NCBI RefSeq assembly: GCF_000430705.1
Contig: NZ_AUMN01000007.1
Location: 62,001-126,000, forward strand
Reading direction: 5' to 3'
Source: Arthrobacter castelli DSM 16402
GTDB lineage: Bacteria > Actinomycetota > Actinomycetes > Actinomycetales > Micrococcaceae
DNA length: 64,000 nucleotides
Below the pieces are notes generated by a model, which saw nothing but the letters and a program-made list of their open reading frames with translations, did no database searches and was not told where the DNA came from. A program made the translations under genes and the position numbers. Positions 7,888 through 16,726 of this stretch are shown piece by piece; positions within the stretch are counted from its first letter, which is position 1, and each line of letters opens with the position of its first letter.

Positions 7888-8868
7888 GTGATGGACCAAT
7901 CCGCTACGGCCACGCCCCGGGACATCCCCGAACGTGGCAGGCAACCCCGCAAACCCGTAGTGAAGCCCGAACGGACACGCCGCCAGTTGAGCGAGAGCCG
8001 GCTGGGTAAATACCTCTTCGTATTGCCGGCAGTATTGTTCATCGGCCTGCTGATGATTTACCCGCTGTTCTATAACCTGAATCTCAGCCTGCACGATGTG
8101 CATTTGAGTAACTTCCTCGCCGGCGAGCGCCCCTTTGTCGGGCTGCAGAACTACTTCGATGCGTTCAGCCAACCCGCCTTTTGGCATTCATTGTGGATTT
8201 CGCTGCTCTACACCGGCGGCTCCATCCTCTTTGCCTTCCTGATTGGCTACGGCCTGGCACTCTTTTTCGACAGGGCGTTTCCCGGCAGCGGCACCATGCG
8301 CGCGGTGCTGCTGGTCACCTACGTCCTCCCGTCGGTGGTCAGCGGCACGGTCTGGCGGTGGATGCTGCAGGGCGACAGCGGCATCGTCAACGCCCTGCTG
8401 CAAGGAATCGGCATTATCGATGAACCGGTCCACTGGCTGATCCATGGCCCCACGGCAATGATCAGCGTGATCATCTCCACCGTGTGGGTGACCAGTCCGT
8501 TCGTGATGATTCTGCTGCTGGCCGGACTGCAGGGTATCCCGCCGGGGCTGTATGAAGCAGCCAAGATCGACGGCACCAACGCCTGGCAACGCTTCCGCCA
8601 CGTCACGTTGCCGATGATGCGGCCGGTGGCCCTGACAGTCTTGCTGCTCAGCTTTATCTTCACCTTCAAGACATTCGACAACATCTACGTGATGACCAAA
8701 GGCGGCCCCGGGGACGCCACCGGAATCATGCCCATTTACGCCTACGACAAGGCGTTCAACTTCTTCGAGTTCAGCGATGGTGCCGTGGCCTCCACGGTGC
8801 TGATCATTATCTCCATCGTGATGGCTCTGCTGTATTTCTGGATGACCCGCAAAGAGGAGGCTGCCTGA
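7888..8868 (+). CDS. Sugar ABC transporter permease (first)
   Basis: This 326-residue inner-membrane permease has a cytoplasmic N-terminal tail of ~45 residues and six predicted transmembrane segments. The EAA loop that docks the ATPase is visible as EAAKIDGTNAWQRFRHVTLP near residue 228. It belongs to the MalF/UgpA-type half of CUT1 importers. The GTG at 7888 and the ATG at 7891 are equally plausible starts, only 4-7 nt after the binding-protein stop. No MalK/MsmX-type ATPase gene is nearby, so a shared ATPase encoded elsewhere must energise it. Confidence 0.94.
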   Translation: MMDQSATATPRDIPERGRQPRKPVVKPERTRRQLSESRLGKYLFVLPAVLFIGLLMIYPLFYNLNLSLHDVHLSNFLAGERPFVGLQNYFDAFSQPAFWHSLWISLLYTGGSILFAFLIGYGLALFFDRAFPGSGTMRAVLLVTYVLPSVVSGTVWRWMLQGDSGIVNALLQGIGIIDEPVHWLIHGPTAMISVIISTVWVTSPFVMILLLAGLQGIPPGLYEAAKIDGTNAWQRFRHVTLPMMRPVALTVLLLSFIFTFKTFDNIYVMTKGGPGDATGIMPIYAYDKAFNFFEFSDGAVASTVLIIISIVMALLYFWMTRKEEAA

Positions 8869-8869
8869 T

Positions 8870-9757
8870 ATGGCAACGCTCGACCAGCAGCCCGACACGG
8901 CCGAACAGGGGCAGGACCGCTTCGCCCGGCGCAAGCGGACCACCCAGTACGGGAAGGCCGCCGTCGGACTGTTGATTGTCCTCGTCTATCTCTTTCCGGT
9001 GTTCTGGATGGTATCCACGTCCCTGAAGCTGCGGGGCGACGTCTTCAGCATTCCCCCGGAATTGTTCCCCTCACCGGTGGTGTTTGGCTCCTACATCGAA
9101 TCGGTTTTCCAAAGTCCGCCGGTGCTCCGTGCCCTGCTCAACAGCCTGGTTATCGCCACCGGCACCTTATTCCTGACACTGGTGCTGGGCACCCCGGCGG
9201 CCTACGCGTTGGCGCGGCTGCGACTGCGGTTCACCGTGCTGATTTCGCTGGTCCTTTTGCTGGCGCAAATGTTGCCGACCATCAACCTGGCGCTGCCGTT
9301 GTTCGTCATCTTCACCGATGTCGGCCTGGTGGACACATATGCCGGACTGATCCTGGCGAATACCGCGCTGGCTCTACCCTTCGCGATTATCATCCTGCGC
9401 CCCTTCTTCCTGTCCGTACCCGGTGAACTCATGGACGCCGGGCGGGTCGATGGCTGCACGCCCTTTGCCGTGTTCCGGCGCATCGTGCTGCCGCTGATCC
9501 GGCCGGGACTCATCACCGTTGGCGCGCTTGCGTTCGTCACGGCGTGGGGCGAGTTCGTGTTCGGGCTGACCCTGGCCACCAGCGAGGAACTGCAGCCCAT
9601 TTCGGTGGCGCTGAATCGGTTCATCGGCCAGTACGGCACACGATGGGCCGACCTGATGGCTGTGGCCACTATCGCCGCGCTGCCGGTGATCGTCATTTTC
9701 GCCGGGCTCCAGCGCTTCATCGTCGGCGGCCTCACGGCAGGAGCCACGAAGGAATAA
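8870..9757 (+). CDS. Sugar ABC transporter permease (second)
   Basis: The 295-residue protein is the MalG/UgpE-type partner permease with six membrane segments. Its EAA loop reads DAGRVDGCTPFAVFRRIVLP near residue 187, with the first Glu-Ala-Ala replaced by Asp-Ala-Gly, a common variant. An AGGAGG inside the end of the upstream permease gene lies 9 nt before this ATG, and the two genes are separated by a single base. With the preceding permease and lipoprotein it completes the membrane part of a CUT1 importer. Confidence 0.94.
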   Translation: MATLDQQPDTAEQGQDRFARRKRTTQYGKAAVGLLIVLVYLFPVFWMVSTSLKLRGDVFSIPPELFPSPVVFGSYIESVFQSPPVLRALLNSLVIATGTLFLTLVLGTPAAYALARLRLRFTVLISLVLLLAQMLPTINLALPLFVIFTDVGLVDTYAGLILANTALALPFAIIILRPFFLSVPGELMDAGRVDGCTPFAVFRRIVLPLIRPGLITVGALAFVTAWGEFVFGLTLATSEELQPISVALNRFIGQYGTRWADLMAVATIAALPVIVIFAGLQRFIVGGLTAGATKE

Positions 9758-9822
9758 AACCGCGCGTGGGGCCGCATCGGCATCACTTTTCTATCGCTTT
9801 CTACTGCTTGGAGTAACACCAT

Positions 9823-10749
9823 ATGAATCCCGCCCGCCGCTACCAGGGAGTTATCCCGCCAGTCGTCACCCCCCGCACCGCCGAGGGACAGATCGATCTC
9901 CCCTCCCTGGAACGGTTGATCGGGCATCTGCTGAATGGCGGAGTCGACGGCCTGTTCGTCCTCGGCTCGTCTGCCGAGGTGCCCTACATGACCAACGACG
10001 AACGGGACATGGTCGTGAAGACCGCCGCCGCCGTCAATGCCTCACAGGTGCCGCTGATGGTCGGCGCCAACGAGCAGACCACCAACAGGGTGATCGAAGA
10101 GGGCCGGCGAGTCGTGCGCAACGGAGCCGACGCCTTGGTTGTGACATCTCCTTTCTACGCCCTCACCAATGCTGGGGAAACGGAAACCCACTTCCGTACG
10201 GTGCACAGCGCCCTCGATCTTCCGGTCTTTGCCTACGACATTCCGGTCCGCACCCACTTTAAGCTGCCCACCGACCTGCTGGTGCAGCTTGGAGCCGATG
10301 GGGTGATCGCCGGCGTCAAGGATTCTTCCGGCGACGACGTCGCTTTCCGGCACCTGCTGATGGCCGCCAAGGGGATCGCGCATTTCGACATCTTCACCGG
10401 TCACGAGATCGTGGCCGACGGTGCTCTGCTCGCCGGGGCACAGGGAATCGTGCCCGGCCTGGGCAACGTCGATCCGGAGGGCTACAGGCGATTGTTCTCA
10501 GCCGCACAGGACGGGGACTGGGCCAAGGCAGCTCACGAGCAAGCCCGGCTGGCCGATCTGTTCAACATCGCCTACACGCCCAAGCCCGGACGGGTATCGG
10601 CCGGAGCCGCCGGCCTGGGCGCCTTCAAGACCGCGTTGATGCTGCTGGGGATCATCGACTCCAATGAAATGTCCACCCCCATGCTGGCGCTTGACGACGA
10701 CGAGACGGACCGGATCAAGCAGATCCTGGTGCGCAATGGCCTGCTCTGA
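9823..10749 (+). CDS. nanA: N-acetylneuraminate lyase-like DapA-family aldolase
   Basis: The 308-residue protein is a DHDPS/NAL-family (beta/alpha)8 aldolase. The Schiff-base lysine is K166 in GVKDSSGD and the catalytic tyrosine is Y138 in AYDIP, nearly the same positions as in E. coli NanA (K165, Y137). The carboxylate-binding loop is GSSAE at residues 48-52 rather than the commoner GSTGE. The reaction would be N-acetylneuraminate to N-acetylmannosamine plus pyruvate. DapA-family members with other keto-acid substrates look similar, so the assignment rests on the adjacent ROK kinase and NanE epimerase, which complete the sialic-acid pathway. A separate 65-nt leader follows the permease gene. 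Confidence 0.85.
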   Translation: MNPARRYQGVIPPVVTPRTAEGQIDLPSLERLIGHLLNGGVDGLFVLGSSAEVPYMTNDERDMVVKTAAAVNASQVPLMVGANEQTTNRVIEEGRRVVRNGADALVVTSPFYALTNAGETETHFRTVHSALDLPVFAYDIPVRTHFKLPTDLLVQLGADGVIAGVKDSSGDDVAFRHLLMAAKGIAHFDIFTGHEIVADGALLAGAQGIVPGLGNVDPEGYRRLFSAAQDGDWAKAAHEQARLADLFNIAYTPKPGRVSAGAAGLGAFKTALMLLGIIDSNEMSTPMLALDDDETDRIKQILVRNGLL

Positions 10750-11749
10750 GCATCGAGCAGCCCAGGCACCAACCGCCGGCCGGTGTGTCATCGGCGTGGA
10801 CCTCGGCGGCACCAAGACGGCTGCCGGAGCGGTCGGGGCGGATGGTCGGGTGCGGTTCATCGAGGAAATCCCCACCCTCAACCGGGCCGGGGGCGAAGCG
10901 GTACTGGACGCAACCGCCACCCTGGTCCGCCGCCTGGCCGACCGGCTGGAGGCCGATGGCGGCGGACCGGTTTCCGCCGTCGGGGTGGGTGCGGCCGGGG
11001 TGGTCGATGCCGCTTCCGGCGTCGTCATTTCCTCCACTGATGCCATCTCGGACTGGGCGGGAACCAATATCGCCACCGGACTGGCCACCCGCACATCGTT
11101 GACGGCTTCGGTCATCAACGATGTGCATGCCCATGCGCTGGGCGAAGCGTGGCAGGGTGCGGGCCGCGATGCCGGCAGCATGCTGCTCGCCTCCATTGGC
11201 ACGGGAGTCGGTGGATCGCTGATCAACAACGGGATACCGCTGTCCGGAGCCCGGTCCGTTGCCGGACACATCGGGCATATTGCTTCCCCTGACGCCGCCG
11301 GCCTGCCCTGCAGCTGCGGGCGGGCCGGCCATGTCGAAGCCATCGCATCAGGGCCGGCGCTGCATCAACACTTCCTGCGCCTCGGCGGTGACGCTTCAAT
11401 CCGGGACGCACGAGCCGTCTGTGCACTCGCCTCGGAAGCCGGCGCCGCCGGGCAGGACTCCACTGGCCACAGGGCAGCGGTCGACGCCGTCACGACAGCC
11501 GCCCGGGCCACCGGCCAGGCGCTCGGCGGCCTGGCCAACGTACTCGATCCGGACGTCATCGTCGTCGGCGGAGGACTGGCAGCCGCCGGCCCACTCTGGT
11601 GGGACCCCCTACTCAAGGCCGGCCGGGCGGAATTGATGGATCCGCTTTGCGACATTCCGATCATTGGTGCCCGCCTGGGGCCTGCCTCCGCCATCATCGG
11701 CGCCGCCAGGCACGCCTTCAATTCACAGCACACGTCAGATGGGCCCTAA
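10736..11749 (+). CDS. nanK: ROK-family kinase, probable N-acetylmannosamine kinase
   Basis: The 337-residue ROK sugar kinase would phosphorylate ManNAc to ManNAc-6-P using ATP. The ATP-binding loop DLGGTKT is at residues 22-28, the catalytic aspartate is D129 in VINDVH, and the zinc site reads H-x(n)-PCSCGRAGHVE near 178-201. In most ROK proteins the third zinc cysteine follows Gly-Arg-x-Gly; here it is His199, a conservative metal-ligand swap. The ATG chosen overlaps nanA by 14 bp; longer in-frame starts lie deep inside nanA and encode no conserved sequence. Placement between nanA and nanE supports the ManNAc substrate over glucose. Confidence 0.85.
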   Translation: MACSEHRAAQAPTAGRCVIGVDLGGTKTAAGAVGADGRVRFIEEIPTLNRAGGEAVLDATATLVRRLADRLEADGGGPVSAVGVGAAGVVDAASGVVISSTDAISDWAGTNIATGLATRTSLTASVINDVHAHALGEAWQGAGRDAGSMLLASIGTGVGGSLINNGIPLSGARSVAGHIGHIASPDAAGLPCSCGRAGHVEAIASGPALHQHFLRLGGDASIRDARAVCALASEAGAAGQDSTGHRAAVDAVTTAARATGQALGGLANVLDPDVIVVGGGLAAAGPLWWDPLLKAGRAELMDPLCDIPIIGARLGPASAIIGAARHAFNSQHTSDGP

Positions 11750-12438
11750 TGCTCCGCCTTGAAAAACTCCGCTCGCAGCTCGTCGTCTCCTGCCAGGCCT
11801 ACCCCGGTGAACCGATGCGGGATCCGAAGACCACTGCCCAGGTTGCACAGTCGGCAGTCATCGGAGGCGCGGCCGCAGTCCGGGTGCAGGGCGTGGCCGA
11901 CATCGAGTCCGCCCGCTCCGCGGTGGACGTGCCCGTCATCGGGTTATGGAAGGACGGCTGGGACGGGGTCTTCATCACCCCCACCCTGCGCCACGCCCTG
12001 GCGGTGGCCGAGGCCGGGGCCCACATCGTGGCACTCGACGGAACCCGGCGCCACCGCCCGGATGGGTTGACCCTGGCGCAAACCGTCGAACGGATCCGGG
12101 ATGCCTCCCGGGCACTGATTATGGCCGACTGCGGCAGCCTCGACGACGCTCTGGCCGCGGCGGAGGCAGGCGCGGACATCATCGGAACCACCCTGGCCGG
12201 TTACACCGGGGCCAGGCCCCCCACCGACGGGCCCGACCTGGAGCTGATTGGCGACATCGTGCGGGCGACCCCCGGGCCACCGGTGATTGCCGAGGGCCGT
12301 ATCCACACCCCCGCCCAGGCGCGGGCCGCCCTCGACGCCGGGGCATTCGCCGTCGTCGTCGGCACAGCGATTACACACCCGGCGACGATCACCGGCTGGT
12401 TCACCGATGCCATGGGAGCCGAGTCGGCCAGGGACTGA
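11749..12438 (+). CDS. nanE: N-acylglucosamine-6-phosphate 2-epimerase
   Basis: The 229-residue TIM-barrel protein converts ManNAc-6-P to GlcNAc-6-P, feeding amino-sugar catabolism. Recognisable NanE segments are LVVSCQAYPGEPM near the N-terminus, the catalytic-lysine strand VIGLWKDG, the MADCGS strand and the phosphate-binding VIAEGRIHTPAQA and AFAVVVGTAITHP stretches. Its ATG overlaps the nanK stop as TAATG, so translation is coupled. It is the last gene of the nan operon; nagA and nagB, needed for the next steps, are not in the window. Confidence 0.93.
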   Translation: MLRLEKLRSQLVVSCQAYPGEPMRDPKTTAQVAQSAVIGGAAAVRVQGVADIESARSAVDVPVIGLWKDGWDGVFITPTLRHALAVAEAGAHIVALDGTRRHRPDGLTLAQTVERIRDASRALIMADCGSLDDALAAAEAGADIIGTTLAGYTGARPPTDGPDLELIGDIVRATPGPPVIAEGRIHTPAQARAALDAGAFAVVVGTAITHPATITGWFTDAMGAESARD

Positions 12439-12504
12439 TCGGTCGGGCTGATCGCCCGGGATGATCCCTTGCCAACGGTTCAGCGGCAGTGGCAGGCTCA
12501 ACCC

Positions 12505-13935
12505 ATGAGCTCGGAAACCAGGCAACTGTCCACTGACGTCATCGTGATCGGCGCCGGCGCCGTTGGCGAGAACGCCGCCGGCCGCGCAGTGCAGAACGGT
12601 CTAAAGGCCGTTCTGGTCGAAGCCGCCTTGATCGGCGGGGAGTGTTCCTACTGGGCATGCATGCCCTCGAAGGCACTGCTCCGTCCCGGCATTGCCCTGC
12701 ACGGAGCACAGGCGGTGGCCGGATCCCGCGAGGCGGTCACGGACGGGCTGAATGTGCAGTCCGTATTGAAGCGCCGCGATTCATTCACCTCGCACTGGGA
12801 CGATTCGGGCCAGCAAGAGTGGGTTTCCGGCGCCGGCATCGAACTGCTGCGCGGTGCCGCGCGGATCAGCGGCGAACGCACCGTGGAGGTAACCGCCGAC
12901 GACGGCACCCTCACCAGCGTCACTGCCGGCCACGCCGTCGTCGTCGCCACCGGCTCCACCCCGGCCAAGCCGCCCATCGACGGGCTGGAGACGATCGAGT
13001 ATTGGACCACTCCGGAGGCGACATCGGCCCGGGAGGTTCCGCCGCGGCTGGCCGTCATCGGTGGAGGCGTCGCGGGAACGGAACTGGCCCAGGCCTTTGC
13101 CCGGCTCGGGTCGGAGGTGACAATGGTTGTCCGGACGAAGCTGCTGGACAAGTTCCCCGCCCCGGCCGGGGAGCTGGTGGCAGATGCCTTGGCGGCCGAT
13201 GGGATTGACCTGCGGATCGGGGCGGAAGCCGCTACTGTTGCGCGGAACGACGACGGCACGGTGGCGCTGACGCTACGGGACGGCTCTGCGCTGGAAGCCG
13301 ATCAATTGCTGGTAGCGACGGGCCGGCGTCCTGCCACTGCGGACCTGGGGCTGGAATCTGTCGGCGTCGACGCCGGGAACCTCTCCGTGGATCCCTCGGG
13401 CAGGATTTCCGGTGCGGGCGGATGGCTGTATGCCGTCGGCGACGCCGCAGGCAACGCACCGTTGACCCACCAAGGCAAGTACGAGGCGCGCGTGGCCGGT
13501 GATGCCATAGCCGCCCGCGCCCACGGCACGCTCGGCGAAGAGGTGGAGCGATGGAGCAAGTATGCGGCCACCGCCGACGAGTCAGCCGTGCCGCAAGTTG
13601 TGTTCTCCGACCCGGAAGTGGCAATGGTCGGCCTCACGGAAGACGCTGCCCGGGATCGGGGCCTGAGGGTCTCGACAGTGCAGATGGATATTGCGGTGGC
13701 CGGTTCGGCGCTCCACGCGGACGACTACACCGGATGGGTGCAAATGGTGGTGGACGAGGAGCGGACGACCATTGCCGGGATGACCTTCGTGGGCCAGGAC
13801 GTGGCCGAACTGCTGCACGCGGCGACCGTCGCCGTCGTCGGGCAGGTTCCGCTGCACCGGCTGTGGCACGCGGTTCCGTCCTACCCGACGATCAGTGAGA
13901 TCTGGCTCCGGCTGCTCGAAGAATACGGTCTGTAG
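12505..13935 (+). CDS. FAD-dependent pyridine nucleotide-disulfide oxidoreductase
   Basis: The 476-residue flavoprotein has the class I disulfide reductase layout: FAD-binding VIVIGAGAVGENAAG near residue 11, redox-active CSYWAC (CxxxxC) followed by MPSKALLRP, an NAD(P)H Rossmann motif VIGGGVAGTELAQAFARLG, the second FAD motif YAVGDAAGNAPLTHQGKYEARV, and a C-terminal dimerisation domain ending in HAVPSYPTISE. Relatives include dihydrolipoamide, mercuric and mycothione reductases; the Cys-motif context is not diagnostic for any. No lipoyl-enzyme genes are adjacent. I start at ATG 12505; a TTG 12 codons upstream is less likely. The substrate is unknown. Confidence 0.9.
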   Translation: MSSETRQLSTDVIVIGAGAVGENAAGRAVQNGLKAVLVEAALIGGECSYWACMPSKALLRPGIALHGAQAVAGSREAVTDGLNVQSVLKRRDSFTSHWDDSGQQEWVSGAGIELLRGAARISGERTVEVTADDGTLTSVTAGHAVVVATGSTPAKPPIDGLETIEYWTTPEATSAREVPPRLAVIGGGVAGTELAQAFARLGSEVTMVVRTKLLDKFPAPAGELVADALAADGIDLRIGAEAATVARNDDGTVALTLRDGSALEADQLLVATGRRPATADLGLESVGVDAGNLSVDPSGRISGAGGWLYAVGDAAGNAPLTHQGKYEARVAGDAIAARAHGTLGEEVERWSKYAATADESAVPQVVFSDPEVAMVGLTEDAARDRGLRVSTVQMDIAVAGSALHADDYTGWVQMVVDEERTTIAGMTFVGQDVAELLHAATVAVVGQVPLHRLWHAVPSYPTISEIWLRLLEEYGL

Positions 13936-13951
13936 CCGGCCGCGGGTGCGC

Positions 13952-14476
13952 TCAGCCGCGGGGTGCGGCGAAGCTGGTCAGGGTGCAGTCCCGGTCGTCC
14001 AATTCCGCCCATTTGAGGTCGTGCTGCATCACCGCGATTCCGCTGGTCGCATAGTGCAGGGCGACGTCGGTGTAGGCCTCCTGGTCGGAGTCATCCGCTG
14101 CCAGCCGCAGCGCCAGCGCCTGCACGGCCGGAAGATGAGTGATCACCAGCAGCGACCGGACAGTCTCCGGCACGTGGTTGACCAGGGTCAGGATCTGTGT
14201 CTCCGGCACGTTGTAGAGCCGGTCCTCCAGCTTCGCCGTCGGCGCCTTCTCCCCCAGCTCCTGGCAGATCCACGTGCAGGTCTGGCGGGTCCGCAGCGCC
14301 GTGGAACAGAGAATGAAATCCGGCACAGCGTCTTGCTCGACCAGCCACTTGCCGGCCGCCGCGGCATCCCGGTGTCCGCGCTCGGCCAGCGGCCGTTCAT
14401 GGTCGGCGACATGGCCGGGCATGGAGGCTTTCGAGTGCCGGAGCAGGATCAGCTTCTTCAGGTGGTCTTGGCTCAT
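13952..14476 (-). CDS. sixA: SixA-type histidine phosphatase
   Basis: The 174-residue protein is a compact histidine (RHG/RHS) phosphatase. The phosphorylated histidine is in LLRHSKAS (Arg13-His14), and the second active-site histidine is in VITHLP. SixA-like proteins dephosphorylate phosphohistidine in signalling or PTS proteins; other members act on small phosphate esters, so the exact substrate is uncertain. It is convergent with the upstream flavoprotein and followed on its own strand by no close gene. Length matches the SixA family (about 160-180). Confidence 0.85.
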   Translation of the reverse strand: MSQDHLKKLILLRHSKASMPGHVADHERPLAERGHRDAAAAGKWLVEQDAVPDFILCSTALRTRQTCTWICQELGEKAPTAKLEDRLYNVPETQILTLVNHVPETVRSLLVITHLPAVQALALRLAADDSDQEAYTDVALHYATSGIAVMQHDLKWAELDDRDCTLTSFAAPRG

Positions 14477-14525
14477 TCGACCAGTCTGTCACTGCCGCTC
14501 TGTCACTGCCGCACCGGCCGCGGCG

Positions 14526-15398
14526 CTAAATGGAGTATTCCGGGGCGGCCCAGACGACGACCTCGGGGTGCTCGTAGAAACGGTATCCCTGGCCCCGGAC
14601 GGTGCGGACGGTGTTGGCCAGCCGGCCGAGCTTGGAGCGCAGGCGGCGGATGTGCACGTCGATGGTCCGCTCGTTCGGGACCTCGTCGGAGTTCCTCCAC
14701 AGTCCGGTGAGCAGCTCCTCGCGGGCAACGGTGCGCTGGCCGTTCTCCACCAGGTAGTTCAACAGCTCGAACTCCTTGAAGGTCAGGTTCAGCGTGTCAC
14801 CGTCCAGATGCACCTCGCGGCGGGACAGGTCGATCAACACCCCCGTTGGCCGCGGGGCCTGTGGCGGCTGCGGAGTACGGGCCGGCTCGACGCGGACATT
14901 GCCGGCGACCGTCGGGTCGCCGAGGGCATTGCGGACGACCTCGATATCGCTGCCGGTGGCGTCAGCCGGGGCCAGCGCGACGGCGGCGTAGCTTTCGGCA
15001 TCCGGCACCAGCGACTGGGCGTAGGAGCGGATGTCCTGGACAAGCTTTGTCAGTGTCGTACCGTTGGCGGCGGCCGCTTCCTCATCGAGGCCCAGGTAGA
15101 GGACGAAACCGCGGGCCACGTTGTCGTTTGAGACCGGACGGACCCCGCTGCCCTGCTGGCCGTTGGCCGCCACCACCTGGGTGGGTGCCGTCATCGGTGC
15201 CGGTTCGACGCCGGCATGCGCAGCGGAGTCTTGCGATGGTACTGCCCGCAGGGGGCGATATCCGGCCGGCCGGGCGTAGGCCTGCGCTTCGGGACCTGCC
15301 CCATATGCATTCTCGCCGGCCGGCTGCTGCCGGGACTGCGGTCCTGCATTATTGCGGTTGCGGAGGGAAATGTGGACGTATCCAGATGACACTGACAT
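14526..15398 (-). CDS. Winged-helix transcriptional regulator without a receiver domain
   Basis: The 290-residue protein ends in an OmpR/PhoB-type winged helix (about residues 190-280): VHLDGDTLNLTFKEFELLNYL, then EELLTGLWRN, ERTIDVHIRRLRSKLG recognition helix and TVRGQGYRFYE wing. There is no phosphoryl-accepting aspartate domain; instead the first ~90 residues are Ala/Gln/Pro-rich and probably disordered, followed by a ~90-residue domain (FVLYLGLDEEAAAANGTTLTKLVQDIRSYA) I cannot assign. It therefore is not a conventional response regulator, and no kinase gene is nearby. It may sense its signal by the middle domain. Target genes are unknown. Confidence 0.88.
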   Translation of the reverse strand: MSVSSGYVHISLRNRNNAGPQSRQQPAGENAYGAGPEAQAYARPAGYRPLRAVPSQDSAAHAGVEPAPMTAPTQVVAANGQQGSGVRPVSNDNVARGFVLYLGLDEEAAAANGTTLTKLVQDIRSYAQSLVPDAESYAAVALAPADATGSDIEVVRNALGDPTVAGNVRVEPARTPQPPQAPRPTGVLIDLSRREVHLDGDTLNLTFKEFELLNYLVENGQRTVAREELLTGLWRNSDEVPNERTIDVHIRRLRSKLGRLANTVRTVRGQGYRFYEHPEVVVWAAPEYSI

Positions 15399-15757
15399 GT
15401 TGCTACCTCATTGTGAATGGCCGTCTACGCGGCAGGAATGCTGGTTTTGCCCACACGTGACGGCGGTGGAAGCCCGCCATTGGGCGAAATTTCAAATGCC
15501 TGAAAACTTTTTGGGGGTGGAAAAGTTAGGCGTGCATTCGACAACAGCACATGTCCATGCCAGCGGATGAGCTGGGGCGGATAACTGCGGCTGCAGGTGC
15601 TGCGGAGGTGGTGTTCACCTCTTGATTTTGCAACGTAACAAACCCAACTCGCAAGTAACATAGTGTCCAGATGTCCACATAATGAGATTTGCAGCGAAAA
15701 GGTGATGGCAGTCACGCCGGGCGGAGGTATCCTCAGCGCCTCGCATTTGCTTCGTGT
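15399..15757. other. Intergenic region upstream of the winged-helix gene and downstream of upp
   Basis: About 360 bp without a recognised gene. It presumably holds the promoter of the minus-strand winged-helix gene. A small inverted repeat GAGGTG-N5-CACCTC lies at 15605-15621, and GTAACA occurs twice near 15633 and 15655. I see no RNA gene or riboswitch signature. Confidence 0.5.
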
Positions 15758-16393
15758 TCAGTCCGCTATCCCGTAGAGCCGGTCGCCGGCGTCGCCAAGT
15801 CCCGGGACAATATAGGCGTTCTCATCGAGCCGCTCGTCGATGGAGGCCAGCACCACGGTGACGTTCCGGCCGTCGAGCTCTTCGGTGAGCTTGTCCAGCC
15901 CTTCGGGTGCCGCCAGCAGGCAGATGCAGGTGACGTCCGCGGCGCCACGCTCGAACAGGAACTTGATTGCTTCGCGCAGGGTTCCGCCGGTCGCCAGCAT
16001 TGGGTCCAGCACGAATACCTGCCGGCCGGTGAGGTCGTCCGGCAACCGCTCGGCGTACGTAATCGCTTCAAGAGTTTCTTCGTTGCGCGCCATTCCCAGG
16101 AAGCCGACCTCGGCGGTGGGCACGAGCCGGGTCATTCCCTCAAGCATTCCCAGCCCGGCGCGGAGGATGGGGACCACCAGCGGCGTTGGCTTCTTCAGCC
16201 CTGTGCCCATGGTCCGTGTCACGGGAGTTTCGATTTCGGTCGGCTCCACGCGCACATCGCGGGTGGCTTCATAGGCCAGCAGCGTCACCAATTCTTCGGT
16301 CAGCAGCCGGAACACCGGCGAAGAGGTTTCTTTCTGCCGCAGTACCGTCAACTTGTGGGCCACGAGAGGGTGATCGACTACCAGAACGCGCAT
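15758..16393 (-). CDS. upp: Uracil phosphoribosyltransferase
   Basis: The 211-residue cytosolic enzyme salvages uracil with PRPP to give UMP. The PRPP-binding loop reads [11 protein letters not shown], and the N-terminal [21 protein letters not shown] and C-terminal uracil-binding [14 protein letters not shown] (near-terminal) match the Upp family over its full usual length. It is monocistronic, with a perfect 46-bp palindrome 27 bp upstream of its start, between it and cspA. Confidence 0.97.
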   Translation of the reverse strand: MRVLVVDHPLVAHKLTVLRQKETSSPVFRLLTEELVTLLAYEATRDVRVEPTEIETPVTRTMGTGLKKPTPLVVPILRAGLGMLEGMTRLVPTAEVGFLGMARNEETLEAITYAERLPDDLTGRQVFVLDPMLATGGTLREAIKFLFERGAADVTCICLLAAPEGLDKLTEELDGRNVTVVLASIDERLDENAYIVPGLGDAGDRLYGIAD

Positions 16394-16420
16394 GGGTACG
16401 AATCTACCAGCCGTTTAACG

Positions 16421-16466
16421 ACCGCAGGGCCGGTCCCATGGATATCCATGGGACCGGCCCTGCGGT
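16421..16466. repeat. Perfect 46-bp palindrome between cspA and upp
   Basis: Two 23-nt arms (16421-16443 and 16444-16466) meet with no spacer at a central GATATC; the outer sequence is ACCGCAGGGCCGG. Every base is symmetric. In RNA it would form a very stable hairpin, and it lies just after the cspA stop, so cspA termination or mRNA protection is likely. It is not followed by a long T run. It also sits directly upstream of upp. Confidence 0.85.
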
Positions 16467-16522
16467 GCAAATAAACGCTTACCTGTCCCCTGCGGCGATA
16501 GCCATCGGGGACGAAGCGGTGC

Positions 16523-16726
16523 TTAGAGGGAGCGGATGTTCGCTGCCTGCAGGCCCTTCGGGCCCTGCTGGGTTTCGAACTCGACCTTCTGGTCTTCGCG
16601 CAGTTCGCGGTAACCCGAAGCATCGATTGCCGAGTAATGGGCGAAAACGTCGGCGCTGCCATCTTCAGGCGCGATGAAGCCGAAGCCCTTTTCGGAATTG
16701 AACCACTTAACGGTGCCTGTAGCCAT
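16523..16726 (-). CDS. cspA: Cold-shock protein, CspA family
   Basis: The 67-residue protein is a single OB-fold cold-shock domain that binds single-stranded RNA/DNA as a chaperone. RNP1 appears as KGFGFI and RNP2 as VFAHYSAI, beginning [14 protein letters not shown]. The longer open frame was rejected because AGGAG lies 9 nt before this ATG. The upstream minus-strand region of more than 100 nt may be a long 5' leader, as is usual for csp genes. A GTCCCC/GGGGAC hairpin at 16486-16513 and the 46-bp palindrome follow the stop. The desaturase gene starts divergently 330 bp away. Confidence 0.96.
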   Translation of the reverse strand: MATGTVKWFNSEKGFGFIAPEDGSADVFAHYSAIDASGYRELREDQKVEFETQQGPKGLQAANIRSL

